DNA of 64,000 nt from Nocardiopsis coralli (GTDB taxonomy: Bacteria; Actinomycetota; Actinomycetes; Streptosporangiales; Streptosporangiaceae), in the NCBI RefSeq assembly GCF_014892575.1, contig NZ_JADBGI010000027.1, positions 1 to 64,000 on the forward strand. Direction: 5' to 3'. The notes beneath the pieces were generated by a model. It saw nothing but the letters and a program-made list of their open reading frames with translations, was not told where the DNA came from and searched no databases. Positions 1 through 10,348 of the stretch are shown here, one piece after another (the first letter of the stretch is position 1; every line of letters starts with the position of its first letter). The translations under genes and the position numbers were made by a program.

Positions 1-44
1 TTTACGGGCCCGCCGCTTGACATAGAAGCGTCCCCGGGGCCCTG

Positions 45-1370
45 TCAGTCGCGCAGGGAGTCGTCCATGGCGCGCACGAGCCCGCCCTCGGCGTCCATGT
101 CCAGGTTCCAGACCATGAGCCCGCCCAGGTCCTCCTCGCGCACGTACTCGCCCTTGAGCGCGATCACCTCGGGGTTGTCGTAGGTCCACCACTCGTCGCC
201 GTCGAAGACCCAGTAGGCGCCGGCGTCCTCGTCGAGGTGGCGCCGCCCGCCCATCTCCTCCAGGTCGGCGAAGGCCGCGGTGGGACCGTCGTAGGCGTCC
301 TCCGCCGGGCCCTCGGCCGTCCGGCCCGGGCTGCCGTCGCCGTCGACGCCCTGCCAGCCGCGGCCGAACGCGGGCACGCCCAGCACCAGGCGTTCGGGGT
401 CGGCGCCCAGGTCGAGGTAGCGGCGTACGGCGGCGTCGGCGCTGTCGGCGTCGGGTGCGTGCGCGGGCGCGTGGAGGTTGGAGTGGAAGGCGGTCTCCTC
501 GCTCCAGGGGCCGGCCAGGTCGTACCCCTGGACCGTGGCGAGGTCGACCAGGTCGAAGATCTCCGCGTCGTAGGCGGCCGCCTGCTCCTCCCCCGCCGGC
601 AGCGACACCGAGAGCGTGTAGTCCCGGCCGGTCTCGGCGGAGAGCTCGTCGAGCTGCTCCCGGAACTCGGCCACCAGCAGCGTGAAGTTCTCCGCGTCGT
701 CGGGGTGCTCGACGTTGTCCTCGTGCCCCTGCCCGCCCGGCCACTCCCAGTCCAGGTCGATGCCGTCGAAGACCCCGGACGCCGCGCCGGGCCCGCCCTG
801 GGGTTCGCCGTCGTACTCGGGCAGGTCGCCGCGCAGCCACAGGTCCAGGCACGAGGCAACGAAGGCCGAACGCGACTCCGCCGTACGCGCGGCGTCGGAG
901 AAGTGCGTGGACCAGTTCCACCCGCCCAGCGACAGGCTCGCCCCCAGCTGCGGGTGGCGCTCGCGCAGCAGGCGCAGCTGGTTGAGGCTCCCGGCGAGTT
1001 CCTGTTCGTAGCTGTCGGCCTGCCCGTCCACGCTCTCGTCGGCCTCGTACCGCCGCTGGTAGAGCTCCCAGGGCTGGTCGTGGTTGTCCTCGGGGATGTG
1101 GCAGAGGCCGTCGGAACCGATGTCACCGAACGCCCACATGAGTCGGGTGAGGCGCTCGGCGGCGCCGTTGTCCTCGAGCTCCTTGACGGTGAAGCCGCGG
1201 TTGGCGACGTTCCAGTCGGCGAAGTACCCGAGGCGTTCGGGTTCGCGGTCGTCGTTCACGATCAGGTACCCGGTGATGAGCAGGGCCGCGGCGGTGGCCG
1301 CGCCCAGGGCGACGAGGAGGGGGCGGCGTCCCCGCGGGGACGGGCGTGGCGGCTGAGGGGTGGCGTTCAC
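45..1370 (-). CDS. Secreted or membrane-anchored GH18 chitinase
   Basis: The 441-residue protein should hydrolyse beta-1,4-GlcNAc linkages in chitin outside the cell. Residues 202-209 carry the GH18 catalytic signature DGIDLDWE, with Glu209 as the expected acid/base, and SLGGWNWS near residue 147 is the family's beta-3 motif. An Arg-rich start followed by a hydrophobic stretch (about 18-38) and no lipobox indicates a signal anchor or Sec signal. No separate chitin-binding module is visible. It stands alone, with a 127-bp gap to the sigma-factor gene upstream and the window edge downstream. Substrate specificity within GH18 is inferred. Confidence 0.88.
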   Translation of the reverse strand: MNATPQPPRPSPRGRRPLLVALGAATAAALLITGYLIVNDDREPERLGYFADWNVANRGFTVKELEDNGAAERLTRLMWAFGDIGSDGLCHIPEDNHDQPWELYQRRYEADESVDGQADSYEQELAGSLNQLRLLRERHPQLGASLSLGGWNWSTHFSDAARTAESRSAFVASCLDLWLRGDLPEYDGEPQGGPGAASGVFDGIDLDWEWPGGQGHEDNVEHPDDAENFTLLVAEFREQLDELSAETGRDYTLSVSLPAGEEQAAAYDAEIFDLVDLATVQGYDLAGPWSEETAFHSNLHAPAHAPDADSADAAVRRYLDLGADPERLVLGVPAFGRGWQGVDGDGSPGRTAEGPAEDAYDGPTAAFADLEEMGGRRHLDEDAGAYWVFDGDEWWTYDNPEVIALKGEYVREEDLGGLMVWNLDMDAEGGLVRAMDDSLRD

Positions 1371-1497
1371 CCTCCCGACCGTAGGGGGAATCGCCGCCGG
1401 GCACCTCTCCCCCGGCCCCGGTCGGCCACATGAGGACGATCGTCCAGGACGGGAACCCAGGGCGGCCCCCGTACGTTCTGTGGCCGCCGCCCCGGGT

Positions 1498-2628
<1,131 letters not shown>

Positions 2629-2687
2629 GCCTACATTGTGCCCGGAGTCACCCCGGAAAAGGGAGACTCATTATTGTCACCTTCGCG

Positions 2688-4568
2688 CTACCCCCCGGTG
2701 GAGAGCTCCTCCTGCAGGGCGCGTTTCTGCTGGCCGAGCGCGAGGAGCTCGGTGAAGACACGGGTGTGTTCCTCGGGGTCGGAGGCCGCGTCCAAGCGGG
2801 CGAGCTCCGATTTCAGGTTTGCCTCGCGGCGGTTGATGGAATGAGTCCTGATTGTGCTCAGCATTTGCCGCGCGAAATGCCCGTCGACTTCTCCGTAGAA
2901 CTCCAGGGGCTCGGCGGTGAGGTTGGCCAGGAGGTTGCGCTGGGCTTCCTCGGGGGCGCTGTCCCGCAACCGGTGGATCCACCCCTGGGGGTCCTGCACC
3001 GCGGCCGCGACCCCGCCCTGTTCGGCCACGAGCCGCAGGAGCTCGCGGTGCTGCGGGACGGTGAAGTCCTCCTCCACGAACCGGTCGAAGTCCTGGGCCA
3101 GGTTCGGGTACTTCAGGGCCAGTTTGAGGGCCTGGCGTTCGCGCTGCACCGACGGGTCGTTCAGGTCGTAGGGCGCGGCACCGGCGTCCGCCCCCGGTCC
3201 GGGGCGCACCGGGCCCCTGCCGCGCGCGGGCCCGCGGCGCATGTGCTGGTTGACGCGCTGCAGGACGTAGTTCTCGTCCATGAGCCCGATCCAGCGGTCC
3301 AGGTTCTTGCCCCAGCCCTTGCGCACGCCCTCGTCGCGGATGCTCGCGACCACGGGCGCCGCCGCCTCGAGCGCGGCCATGCGGCTCTCGGGGGTGTCGA
3401 GGTCGTAACCGTCGATGACGTCCTTGATCTTGAACTCGTACATGGGCATGGCGCTGTCGACCAGGTCGGTGATGGACTGCGCCCCCTGGTTGAGCCACAG
3501 GTCGCCCGGGTCGAGCCCGTCGGGCTGGATGGCCACGTAGGTCTCGGAGGAGAACGCGTGCTCCTCGGAGAACGCGCGGGCGGCGGCCTTCTGCCCGGCC
3601 TTGTCGCCGTCGAAGGTGAAGACGACCCTGCCGCCCTGGTTGGAGCGGCCCAGGAGCATGCGCCGCAGGATCTTGACGTGGTCCTCGCCGAAGGAGGTTC
3701 CGCACGTGGCGACCGCGGTGTCCTCCCCCGCCAGGTGGCAGGCCATCACGTCGGTGTACCCCTCGACGACGATGGCCTTGCCCTCGCGGGAGATCTGGCG
3801 TTTGGCCAGGTCGAGGCCGTAGAGGATGCGGCCCTTGTGGAAGATGGGGCTCTCGGGGGAGTTGAGGTACTTGGGGCCGTCCTCGTCCGCGTCGAGCTTG
3901 CGCGCCCCGAACCCGACGACCTCGCCGGTGACCTCGCGGATCGGCCAGAGCACCCGGTTGCGGAACCGGTCGTAGGCGCCGCGGCGGCCCTGGCTGGCGA
4001 GCCCGCCCTCGACGAGTTCCCGGTCGGTGAAGCCCTTGCCCCGCAGGTGGCCGACGAGGTTCTCCCAGCCGCGCGGGGCGTAGCCGAGGCCGAAGCGTTC
4101 GGCGTGGGCGCCGACGAAACCCCGGTCGTCGAGGAACCGCCGCGCGACGACGCCCTCCGCCGAGCGGAACAGGTGCTGGGCGTAGAACTCGGCGGCGGCC
4201 TTGTGCGCTTCCAGCAGCCGTTGGCGCTTGTTCTCGTCCCGGCGGGTGCTGCGGCCCTCCCCGGACTCGTAGCGCAGCTGGATCCCGCTCTGGCGCGCGA
4301 GCGACTCGACGGCCTCGGTGAAGCTGAGGCTGTCGATCTGCTGCACGAAGCGGATGACGTCGCCGCCCTCCTGGCAACCGAAGCAGTAGAACAGGTTCTT
4401 GGAGGGGGTGACGTTGAACGAGGGCGACTTCTCGTCGTGGAAGGGGCACAGGCCCTTGAGCGAGCCGCCCCCCGCGTTGCGCAACTGGAGGTACTCGCCC
4501 ACGACGTCGGCGATGGGGGTGCGCTCGCGCACGAGTGCGATGTCTTCGTCCTTGATCCGGCCAGCCAC
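2688..4568 (-). CDS. dnaG: DNA primase DnaG
   Basis: DnaG synthesises RNA primers at the replication fork. The 626-residue protein has the N-terminal CHC2 zinc finger (Cys41, His44, Cys62, Cys65), a catalytic core with the Toprim motif VVEGYTDVMA, and a C-terminal helical region expected to bind the DnaB helicase. Length and domain order are normal for the family. It begins 90 bp after the sugar-permease gene ends and is followed by the sigma factor. In mycobacteria dnaG directly follows dgt; here the arabinose block separates the two. Confidence 0.97.
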   Translation of the reverse strand: MAGRIKDEDIALVRERTPIADVVGEYLQLRNAGGGSLKGLCPFHDEKSPSFNVTPSKNLFYCFGCQEGGDVIRFVQQIDSLSFTEAVESLARQSGIQLRYESGEGRSTRRDENKRQRLLEAHKAAAEFYAQHLFRSAEGVVARRFLDDRGFVGAHAERFGLGYAPRGWENLVGHLRGKGFTDRELVEGGLASQGRRGAYDRFRNRVLWPIREVTGEVVGFGARKLDADEDGPKYLNSPESPIFHKGRILYGLDLAKRQISREGKAIVVEGYTDVMACHLAGEDTAVATCGTSFGEDHVKILRRMLLGRSNQGGRVVFTFDGDKAGQKAAARAFSEEHAFSSETYVAIQPDGLDPGDLWLNQGAQSITDLVDSAMPMYEFKIKDVIDGYDLDTPESRMAALEAAAPVVASIRDEGVRKGWGKNLDRWIGLMDENYVLQRVNQHMRRGPARGRGPVRPGPGADAGAAPYDLNDPSVQRERQALKLALKYPNLAQDFDRFVEEDFTVPQHRELLRLVAEQGGVAAAVQDPQGWIHRLRDSAPEEAQRNLLANLTAEPLEFYGEVDGHFARQMLSTIRTHSINRREANLKSELARLDAASDPEEHTRVFTELLALGQQKRALQEELSTGG

Positions 4569-4658
4569 GGTCTCAGGGTAGTTCGCCCCGGCGACGTTCG
4601 CGCCGCCCGGTCGCGCTCCGGCGGCCGGGCAGCGCCCCTGCGGCTGGGCCGGACCGGG

Positions 4659-5939
4659 TCAGGTTCCGGGGCCGCCCGGTGAGCGACCTCTCCCCCACCT
4701 GCGGTTCCGGGACCGGGTCGGCGCGACGGAGCCGGCCGACTGCGCGCGGCGTTTGTTGTGCACGTCGAAGGCGACCGCGAGGAGCAGCACCAGGCCCTTG
4801 ATGAGCTGCTGCCAGTCCACGCCGAGGCCGATGAGCGACATCCCGTTGTTGAGCACGCCCATGACCAGGGCCCCGATGACGGCCCCGACGATGGTGCCGA
4901 CCCCTCCCCCGGCGGAGGCTCCGCCGATGAAGGCCGCGGCGATCGCGTCGAGCTCGAACATGGTTCCGGCCCCGGGGGTGGCCGAGTTGAGCCGTGCGGT
5001 GAAGACGAGTCCGGCCAGGGCGGAGAGGGCACCCATGTTGACGAAGACCCAGAAGGTGGTGCGCTGCGTGGCGATGCCGGACAGCGCCGCGGCCTGTTCG
5101 CTGCCGCCCACCGCGTAGACCCGCCGTCCGGTCGTGGTCGAGCGCATGAGGAACGCGTACCCGGCGATGAGCGCGATGAGCATGAGCCCGACCAGGGGCA
5201 GGCCGTTGTATCCGGCGAGCACGTGCGCGAAGACCATGATCACCGCGGTGTAGGCGGCCGAGACGGCGACGGCCGCCGCGGTCGACGACATGGGCAGACC
5301 GTGCCGCCGTGCACGGGAACGCTGCCGCCACTGGATCCACACCAGGGCCGCGGCGCCGGCCGCCCCGAGTGCGAGGGTGGGCAGGTGCAGGCCCAGCACC
5401 TCGGGGCCGGGAAGGAACCCGCTGGCCATGGTGCGCAGGGACTCCGGCAGCGGCGCGATGGACTCCCCGCCCAGCACCGCCATGGTCGCCCCTCGGAAGA
5501 CGAGCATCCCGGCGAGGGTGACGATGAAGGCGGGCACCCGCACGTAGGCGATCCAGAAGCCCTGCCACGCGCCGATGAGCGCGCCGAGCAGCAGGGCCAG
5601 CGGGACCACGACCGGGGTCGGCAGCCCCCACGAGGTGAGCATGACCGCCGACACAGCGCCGGTGAAGGCCACGACCGAGCCGACCGACAGGTCGATGTGG
5701 CCGGTGATGATGACCATCATCATCCCGATCGCGAGGATCAGGACGTAGGAGTTCTGCATGATCAGGTTGGTGATGTTGAGCGGCGTGAGGAGCAGTCCGC
5801 CGGTCAGGATCTCGAACAGCACCACGATCGCCACGAGGGCGATGACCATGCCGTACTGGCGGGCGTTGACACGCATCAGGGCGCCCAGGGCTCCGGGGAG
5901 GCGGAACCGGGGGGAGGGGCCGGGGTCGGTGCTGTTCAC
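4659..5939 (-). CDS. Sugar ABC transporter permease (XylH/AraH/MmsB family)
   Basis: This 426-residue polytopic membrane protein forms the channel of a CUT2-class pentose importer. Hydrophobic segments alternate through most of its length, and SVGSVVAFTGAVSAVM and ALIGAWQGFWIAY fit the branched BPD_transp_2 permease family. The basic, Ser/Arg-rich tail after the last helix is cytoplasmic. The GTG start at 5939 overlaps the ATPase stop by 4 bp, so translation is probably coupled. It is last in the run of three transporter genes. Arabinose as substrate is inferred only from the adjacent araBDA genes. Confidence 0.9.
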   Translation of the reverse strand: MNSTDPGPSPRFRLPGALGALMRVNARQYGMVIALVAIVVLFEILTGGLLLTPLNITNLIMQNSYVLILAIGMMMVIITGHIDLSVGSVVAFTGAVSAVMLTSWGLPTPVVVPLALLLGALIGAWQGFWIAYVRVPAFIVTLAGMLVFRGATMAVLGGESIAPLPESLRTMASGFLPGPEVLGLHLPTLALGAAGAAALVWIQWRQRSRARRHGLPMSSTAAAVAVSAAYTAVIMVFAHVLAGYNGLPLVGLMLIALIAGYAFLMRSTTTGRRVYAVGGSEQAAALSGIATQRTTFWVFVNMGALSALAGLVFTARLNSATPGAGTMFELDAIAAAFIGGASAGGGVGTIVGAVIGALVMGVLNNGMSLIGLGVDWQQLIKGLVLLLAVAFDVHNKRRAQSAGSVAPTRSRNRRWGRGRSPGGPGT

Positions 5940-7516
5940 GCGGCTCCCCCCGTTGCGGTCATCAGTCTCATGAGGGTCTCCTGGTCGGCCGCCTCACCCG
6001 GGACCTCGCCGGTGATGCGGCCCTCGCACATCGTGTAGATCCGGTCGCTCATGCCGAGCACCTCGGGCAGCTCGGAGGAGATGAGCAGCACGCAGGCGCC
6101 CGCCTCGGCGAGCCGGCGCACGATGAGGTGGATCTCGTACTTGGCCCCGACGTCGATGCCGCGGGTGGGCTCGTCGAGGATCAGCAGGTCGGGCCGGGTG
6201 AACATCCACTTCCCGAGCACGACCTTCTGCTGGTTGCCGCCACTGAGGGTGCGCACCACCTGGGTGGGGCCGTGGCTGCGCAGGCGCATGTCGCGTGTGG
6301 TCTCCCCGGTCTCGACCGCTTCCCTGCCGGGGTCGAGGACGCCGCGGGTGGAGATGCGGCCGAGGGCGGCCAGGGAGGTGTTGTGGCGGACGTCGTCGTC
6401 GAGGACCAGGCCCAGGCCTTTGCGGTCCTCGGGGACGTAGGCCAGCCCGGCGGCGATGGCGCGGGCGGCGGTGGAGGTGTCGGCCTCGCGCCCGTCCTTG
6501 TGCAGGGTTCCGCGCACGTGGCGGCCGTAGGAGCGCCCGAACACGCTCATGGCCAGTTCGGTGCGGCCGGCACCCATGAGCCCGGCCAGGCCCACGACCT
6601 CGCCCCGGCGCACGGTCAGGGAGGCGCCGTCGACCATGCGCCGTCCGGCCTGGACGGGGTGGTCGACGGTCCAGTCGCGGACCTCGAACCGGACCTCGCC
6701 GACGGTGCCGGCGCGGTCGGGGTAGCGCTGGTCGAGGTCTCGGCCGACCATGCCGCGGATGATGCGGTCCTCGGCCACCGACGGGACGCCGTCGGCGTCG
6801 CGTTCCACGGGGAGCGTCTCGACGGTGCGGCCGTCGCGCAGCACGGTGACCTCGTCGCTGACCTGCATGACCTCGCCGAGTTTGTGCGAGATGAGGATGC
6901 AGGCCACGCCCTGGCCGCGCAGCTCGGTGAGCAGGTCGAGCAGCCGGGCGCTCTCGGCCTCGTTGAGCGCGGACGTGGGCTCGTCGAGGATCAGCACCCG
7001 CACGCTCTTGGCCAGGGCCTTGGCGATCTCCACGAGCTGTTGGGCCCCGACGCTGAGCTGGGCGACGGGGGTGGCCGGGTTCTCGTCCAGGCCCACCCGT
7101 TCGAGCAGGGCGCGGGCCTGCGCGTGGGTGCTGCCCCAGTCGATGACCCCGCGGTGGGACCGCTCGTTTCCCAGGAACATGTTCTCGCTGACCGACAGGT
7201 GCGGGACGAGGGCGAGCTCCTGGTGGATGATGGCGATCCCGGCGCGTTCGCTGTCGGCGACCCCGGTGAAGGCGGCCGGTTCTCCCCCGACGAGGATCTC
7301 CCCGGTGTGGGTGCCGGCGGGGTGCACGCCGCTGAGCACCTTCATGAGGGTGGACTTGCCGGCTCCGTTCTCCCCCATGAGGGCGTGCACGGTGCCGGCA
7401 CGTACCGACAGCGAGACCCCGTCCAGCGCCTGGACGCCGGGGAAACCCTTGCGGATGTCGCGCATGAGCAGCAGCGGGGCGGTCCCGCCGGTTCCGGTGT
7501 TGTGCGGCTCACCCAT
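5936..7516 (-). CDS. Sugar ABC transporter ATP-binding protein (XylG/AraG type)
   Basis: The 526-residue protein contains two fused ABC domains, as usual for CUT2 importers. The first has Walker A GENGAGKST (about residues 48-56), the signature LSVGAQQ and Walker B LILDEPTSAL. The second has a degenerate P-loop (GLMGAGRTE), a canonical LSGGNQQK signature and LLILDEPTRG. The degenerate second P-loop is normal in this family. The ATG at 7516 lies inside the end of the binding-protein gene (8-bp overlap), and its stop overlaps the permease start. It energises uptake of a pentose, probably L-arabinose by context. Confidence 0.93.
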   Translation of the reverse strand: MGEPHNTGTGGTAPLLLMRDIRKGFPGVQALDGVSLSVRAGTVHALMGENGAGKSTLMKVLSGVHPAGTHTGEILVGGEPAAFTGVADSERAGIAIIHQELALVPHLSVSENMFLGNERSHRGVIDWGSTHAQARALLERVGLDENPATPVAQLSVGAQQLVEIAKALAKSVRVLILDEPTSALNEAESARLLDLLTELRGQGVACILISHKLGEVMQVSDEVTVLRDGRTVETLPVERDADGVPSVAEDRIIRGMVGRDLDQRYPDRAGTVGEVRFEVRDWTVDHPVQAGRRMVDGASLTVRRGEVVGLAGLMGAGRTELAMSVFGRSYGRHVRGTLHKDGREADTSTAARAIAAGLAYVPEDRKGLGLVLDDDVRHNTSLAALGRISTRGVLDPGREAVETGETTRDMRLRSHGPTQVVRTLSGGNQQKVVLGKWMFTRPDLLILDEPTRGIDVGAKYEIHLIVRRLAEAGACVLLISSELPEVLGMSDRIYTMCEGRITGEVPGEAADQETLMRLMTATGGAA

Positions 7517-8624
7517 CGAGATCGGACTCGTCGTAGTAGCCGCTCTCGATGAGGACCTCCTCGTAGTTGTCGGCGTCGACCGAGACGGGGTCGAGGAGGT
7601 AGGAGGGCACGACCGTCACACCGTTGTCGTAGCTGTCGGTGTCGTTGACCGGCACCTCATCCCCCGCGGCGACGGCGTCGACCATGTCCACGGTCTGGGC
7701 GGCGAGCTCGCGGGTGTCCTTGAAGACGGTCTGGGTCTGTTCCCCGGCCACGATGGAGCGCACCGACGGGACCTCGGCGTCCTGGCCGGTGACCACGGGC
7801 AGTGGACGCTCCTCGGTGCCGTAACCGACCGCGCGCAGGGACTCGATGACGCCGAGGCTGATGCCGTCGAAGGGCGAGAGCACGGCGTCGAGGTCCTCGT
7901 CGGAGTAGTGGGCGCTGAGGAGGTTGTCCATCCGGGACTGGGCGACCGAGCCGTCCCAGCGTTCGGTGGCGATCTGTTCCATGGAGGTCTGGTCGCTGCG
8001 CACCTCGAGCGTGCCGTCGTCGACGTGGGGCTGCAGGACCTCCATGGCGCCGTCGTTGAAGAAGTAGGAGTTGTTGTCGTCGGGGGCGCCGCCGAACAGC
8101 TCGATGTTGAAGGGGCCGCCCTCGTCCTCGAGGTCGAGGGCGTCGACGATGTATTCGCCCTGCAGGACCCCGACCTGGTGGTTGTCGAAGGTCGCGTAGT
8201 AATCGACGTTCGGGCTCTCCATGATGAGGCGGTCGTAGGCGATGACGGGGATGTCGTTGTCGGCGGCCATGTCGAGCACGTCCCCGAGCGCGCTCCCGTC
8301 GACGGCGGCGATGACGAGCACGTCGGCGCCGCGGGTGATCATGTTCTCGACCTGGGCGAGTTGGTCCTCGACGACGTCCTCGGCGAACTGCAGGTCGGTG
8401 CCGTATCCGCGCTCCTCGAAGTCGGCGACCATGTTGGCGCCGTCGTTGACCCAGCGTTCCCACGACTGCGTGGGCATGGAGATGCCGACGACGCCCTCCT
8501 CCCCCTCGGGTTGGGCGGCGTCGCCGACCCCGCCGCACGCGGTGGCGGCCAGGGCCAGGGCCGCGAGGGCGGCCGGCGCGGCGAGGACGGGCGGGCGGTG
8601 GCGGGTGGTCCGGTGGCGTGGCAC
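7509..8624 (-). CDS. Sugar-binding lipoprotein of CUT2 ABC importer (ChvE/XylF-like)
   Basis: This 371-residue periplasmic-binding-protein-like lipoprotein has a basic start, a hydrophobic core, and the lipobox LAATAC followed by GG, giving membrane anchoring at the Cys near residue 29. The Peripla_BP_4 fold is suggested by VVGISMPTQSWERWVNDG, by VIAAVDGSALGDVLDMA and by ALDAVLSPFDGISLG-type segments. It starts with GTG at 8624 behind an AAGGA ribosome site and precedes the ATPase and permease genes. The closest named families bind xylose, arabinose or galactose; the ara genes upstream favour L-arabinose. Confidence 0.88.
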   Translation of the reverse strand: MPRHRTTRHRPPVLAAPAALAALALAATACGGVGDAAQPEGEEGVVGISMPTQSWERWVNDGANMVADFEERGYGTDLQFAEDVVEDQLAQVENMITRGADVLVIAAVDGSALGDVLDMAADNDIPVIAYDRLIMESPNVDYYATFDNHQVGVLQGEYIVDALDLEDEGGPFNIELFGGAPDDNNSYFFNDGAMEVLQPHVDDGTLEVRSDQTSMEQIATERWDGSVAQSRMDNLLSAHYSDEDLDAVLSPFDGISLGVIESLRAVGYGTEERPLPVVTGQDAEVPSVRSIVAGEQTQTVFKDTRELAAQTVDMVDAVAAGDEVPVNDTDSYDNGVTVVPSYLLDPVSVDADNYEEVLIESGYYDESDLDG

Positions 8625-8673
8625 GGGGGGTCCTTCCGTCGGTGCTGTGAAATCGGATCGGGGCGGGCCGGGG

Positions 8674-8793
8674 TCAGGGGGCGGTCGTGAGGGTGACGGC
8701 GGTCCAGGAGACCGGGGGCAGCACGGCGCGGCGGCCGGGCCCGCGGGCGGACCGAGGAGCGGGGCGGGGGCGGGACGGACGTCGGGTGCGCAT
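8674..8793 (-). CDS. Candidate 39-residue small protein between araA and the binding protein
   Basis: A short ATG frame begins six bases after an excellent AAGGAG ribosome site and ends 50 bp before the sugar-binding-protein start. The product is Arg/Pro-rich at first and then hydrophobic (ending VSWTAVTLTTAP), with no recognised domain. It sits in the 288-bp gap separating the araBDA genes from the transporter genes, so it could be a leader or coupling peptide or a chance frame. The strong ribosome site is the main support; nothing shows expression. Confidence 0.35.
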   Translation of the reverse strand: MRTRRPSRPRPAPRSARGPGRRAVLPPVSWTAVTLTTAP

Positions 8794-8912
8794 GGTGAGC
8801 TCCTTGCGCTGGGGGGGACGGGGAGGCCTCTCCCCTGGATCCCGGCGGGACGGGCGATGCCCTCCCACCGGGGCCGGTGCGCGCGCGGGCGCCTCTCGTC
8901 GGTGGCTCGGGG

Positions 8913-10340
8913 TCAGACGCGGACGTACTCGATGCCGGTGATGTCGCACAGCGCCCGCCAGTCGGCGGCGCGGTGCCCGGTGTGCAGGGCCATGTGGTGG
9001 GTGCCGCCGGCGCGCAGCCACCCCTCGGTGCAGTCCCGGACGCCGGTGTCGGGGCGGTACTGGCCGTAGGGCATCTCCAGGGACGGCAGGGGCGGGGCGT
9101 CCAGCACCTCGCCCTCGGAGACGACCAGGCGGAAGCGTTCACCGCCCAGCGCGACCAGGGAGGCGAGGGTGGCCGGTCCGGGCCGGTAGCGGAAGAGCAC
9201 GGTGGGCGGGTCGGCCAGGCCGCCGATGTCGAGGGGGCGTTTGATCAGGCGCAGGGGTTCGTCGCCGCGGGCGATGCGCCAGTTCCCCTCGCCCATGTGG
9301 CTCATGAGGATCGAGTCGGAGGGGAAGTCCATCGCGTACATCTCGGTGAAGTGCGCGTCCCCCGCGAGCACGTGGCCGGCGCGCACCACGGTGGCGGCGA
9401 GCACGTCGCCCTCGCCGGCGAAGCCGTACCCCTGGGCCATGAGGGTGGAGGCGGCGGCCATGGGAAGGCGGTCGAAGCGCCCGTCCTCGCCGATGGCGTC
9501 GAAGTGGGTGGAGTAGGCGTGGCACCCCCGTTCGGTGAGCAGCCGTTCGATGCCCAGCTGCATGCGGGCGTGGTCGTCGCGTTCCTTCGCGGACAGGCGC
9601 GGGTCGACCTCGAAGGCCTCGTCCTCCCAGGCCAGGAGTTCGGCGACCTCCTTCTCGCCCAGGTCGAGGGTGGCGCGGTGCAGGGCCCCGGGCGCGATGA
9701 CCTCGATCTCGGGGCCGAGGGCGCGCAGCAGGGCGGTCTCGTCGACGCGCGCGTCGCCCATGCCGTTCATGGGGTAACCGAAGACGCCGACCCGCAGGCC
9801 CCGGAGCGCGGTCGCGGCGCGGGCGGCACGGGCCCAGCGGTCGATGCGTTCGGCGAACCCCGGGCTCTGCCAGTCGCCGGTGATCACGTCGAAGCGGCGT
9901 TCGGCGCGCACGAGGGCGTTGGCGGTGTCCTGGGCTCCGTGGATGCCCTGGTTGTAGGTCATGTCGGCCATGTCCCACTCGGCGGTGACCGAGGGGTCGG
10001 GCTGGATGTTGGCCAGCGCCAGGGGCAGGCGGGTGCGGGTCAGGGCGCCGGTCACGCGCAGGGAGGGCCCGTAGGTGAGCATGACGACGAGGACCCCGTC
10101 GACGCCGGCGTTCTCGAGGTCGCGCACGGCCCGCTCCGCGTCCTCGCGTCCGCGCACGGGCGGGGCGACGGTCCAGTCGGCGGTGTCGGAGAGGTGCCGG
10201 GCGACCCGGTGGGCGTACTCGGCCTGGTGGTCGGTGATGCCGGGGAGCATTGCGTCGTAGAGGGGCTGCATGATGCCGAGGAGCCCGATCCGGGGGCGCG
10301 GGGCGGGCAGCGGTCGCGGGGGCACGGGGGGTGTGGCCAC
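8913..10340 (-). CDS. araA: L-arabinose isomerase family protein (AraA-like)
   Basis: The 475-residue protein is expected to convert L-arabinose to L-ribulose in the cytoplasm. It matches the arabinose/fucose isomerase superfamily in segments such as GVDGVLVVMLTYGPSL, WDMADMTYNQGIHGAQD, GEGNWRIARG and a C-terminal AGGTHH that suggests metal-site His residues. The GTG at 10340 was chosen because TGAGGA lies just upstream; it follows the araD stop by 8 bp. Its place after araB and araD is the strongest argument for arabinose. The sequence is divergent from enterobacterial AraA, so another aldose isomerase remains possible. Confidence 0.78.
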   Translation of the reverse strand: MATPPVPPRPLPAPRPRIGLLGIMQPLYDAMLPGITDHQAEYAHRVARHLSDTADWTVAPPVRGREDAERAVRDLENAGVDGVLVVMLTYGPSLRVTGALTRTRLPLALANIQPDPSVTAEWDMADMTYNQGIHGAQDTANALVRAERRFDVITGDWQSPGFAERIDRWARAARAATALRGLRVGVFGYPMNGMGDARVDETALLRALGPEIEVIAPGALHRATLDLGEKEVAELLAWEDEAFEVDPRLSAKERDDHARMQLGIERLLTERGCHAYSTHFDAIGEDGRFDRLPMAAASTLMAQGYGFAGEGDVLAATVVRAGHVLAGDAHFTEMYAMDFPSDSILMSHMGEGNWRIARGDEPLRLIKRPLDIGGLADPPTVLFRYRPGPATLASLVALGGERFRLVVSEGEVLDAPPLPSLEMPYGQYRPDTGVRDCTEGWLRAGGTHHMALHTGHRAADWRALCDITGIEYVRV

Positions 10341-10348
10341 GGGGGTCC

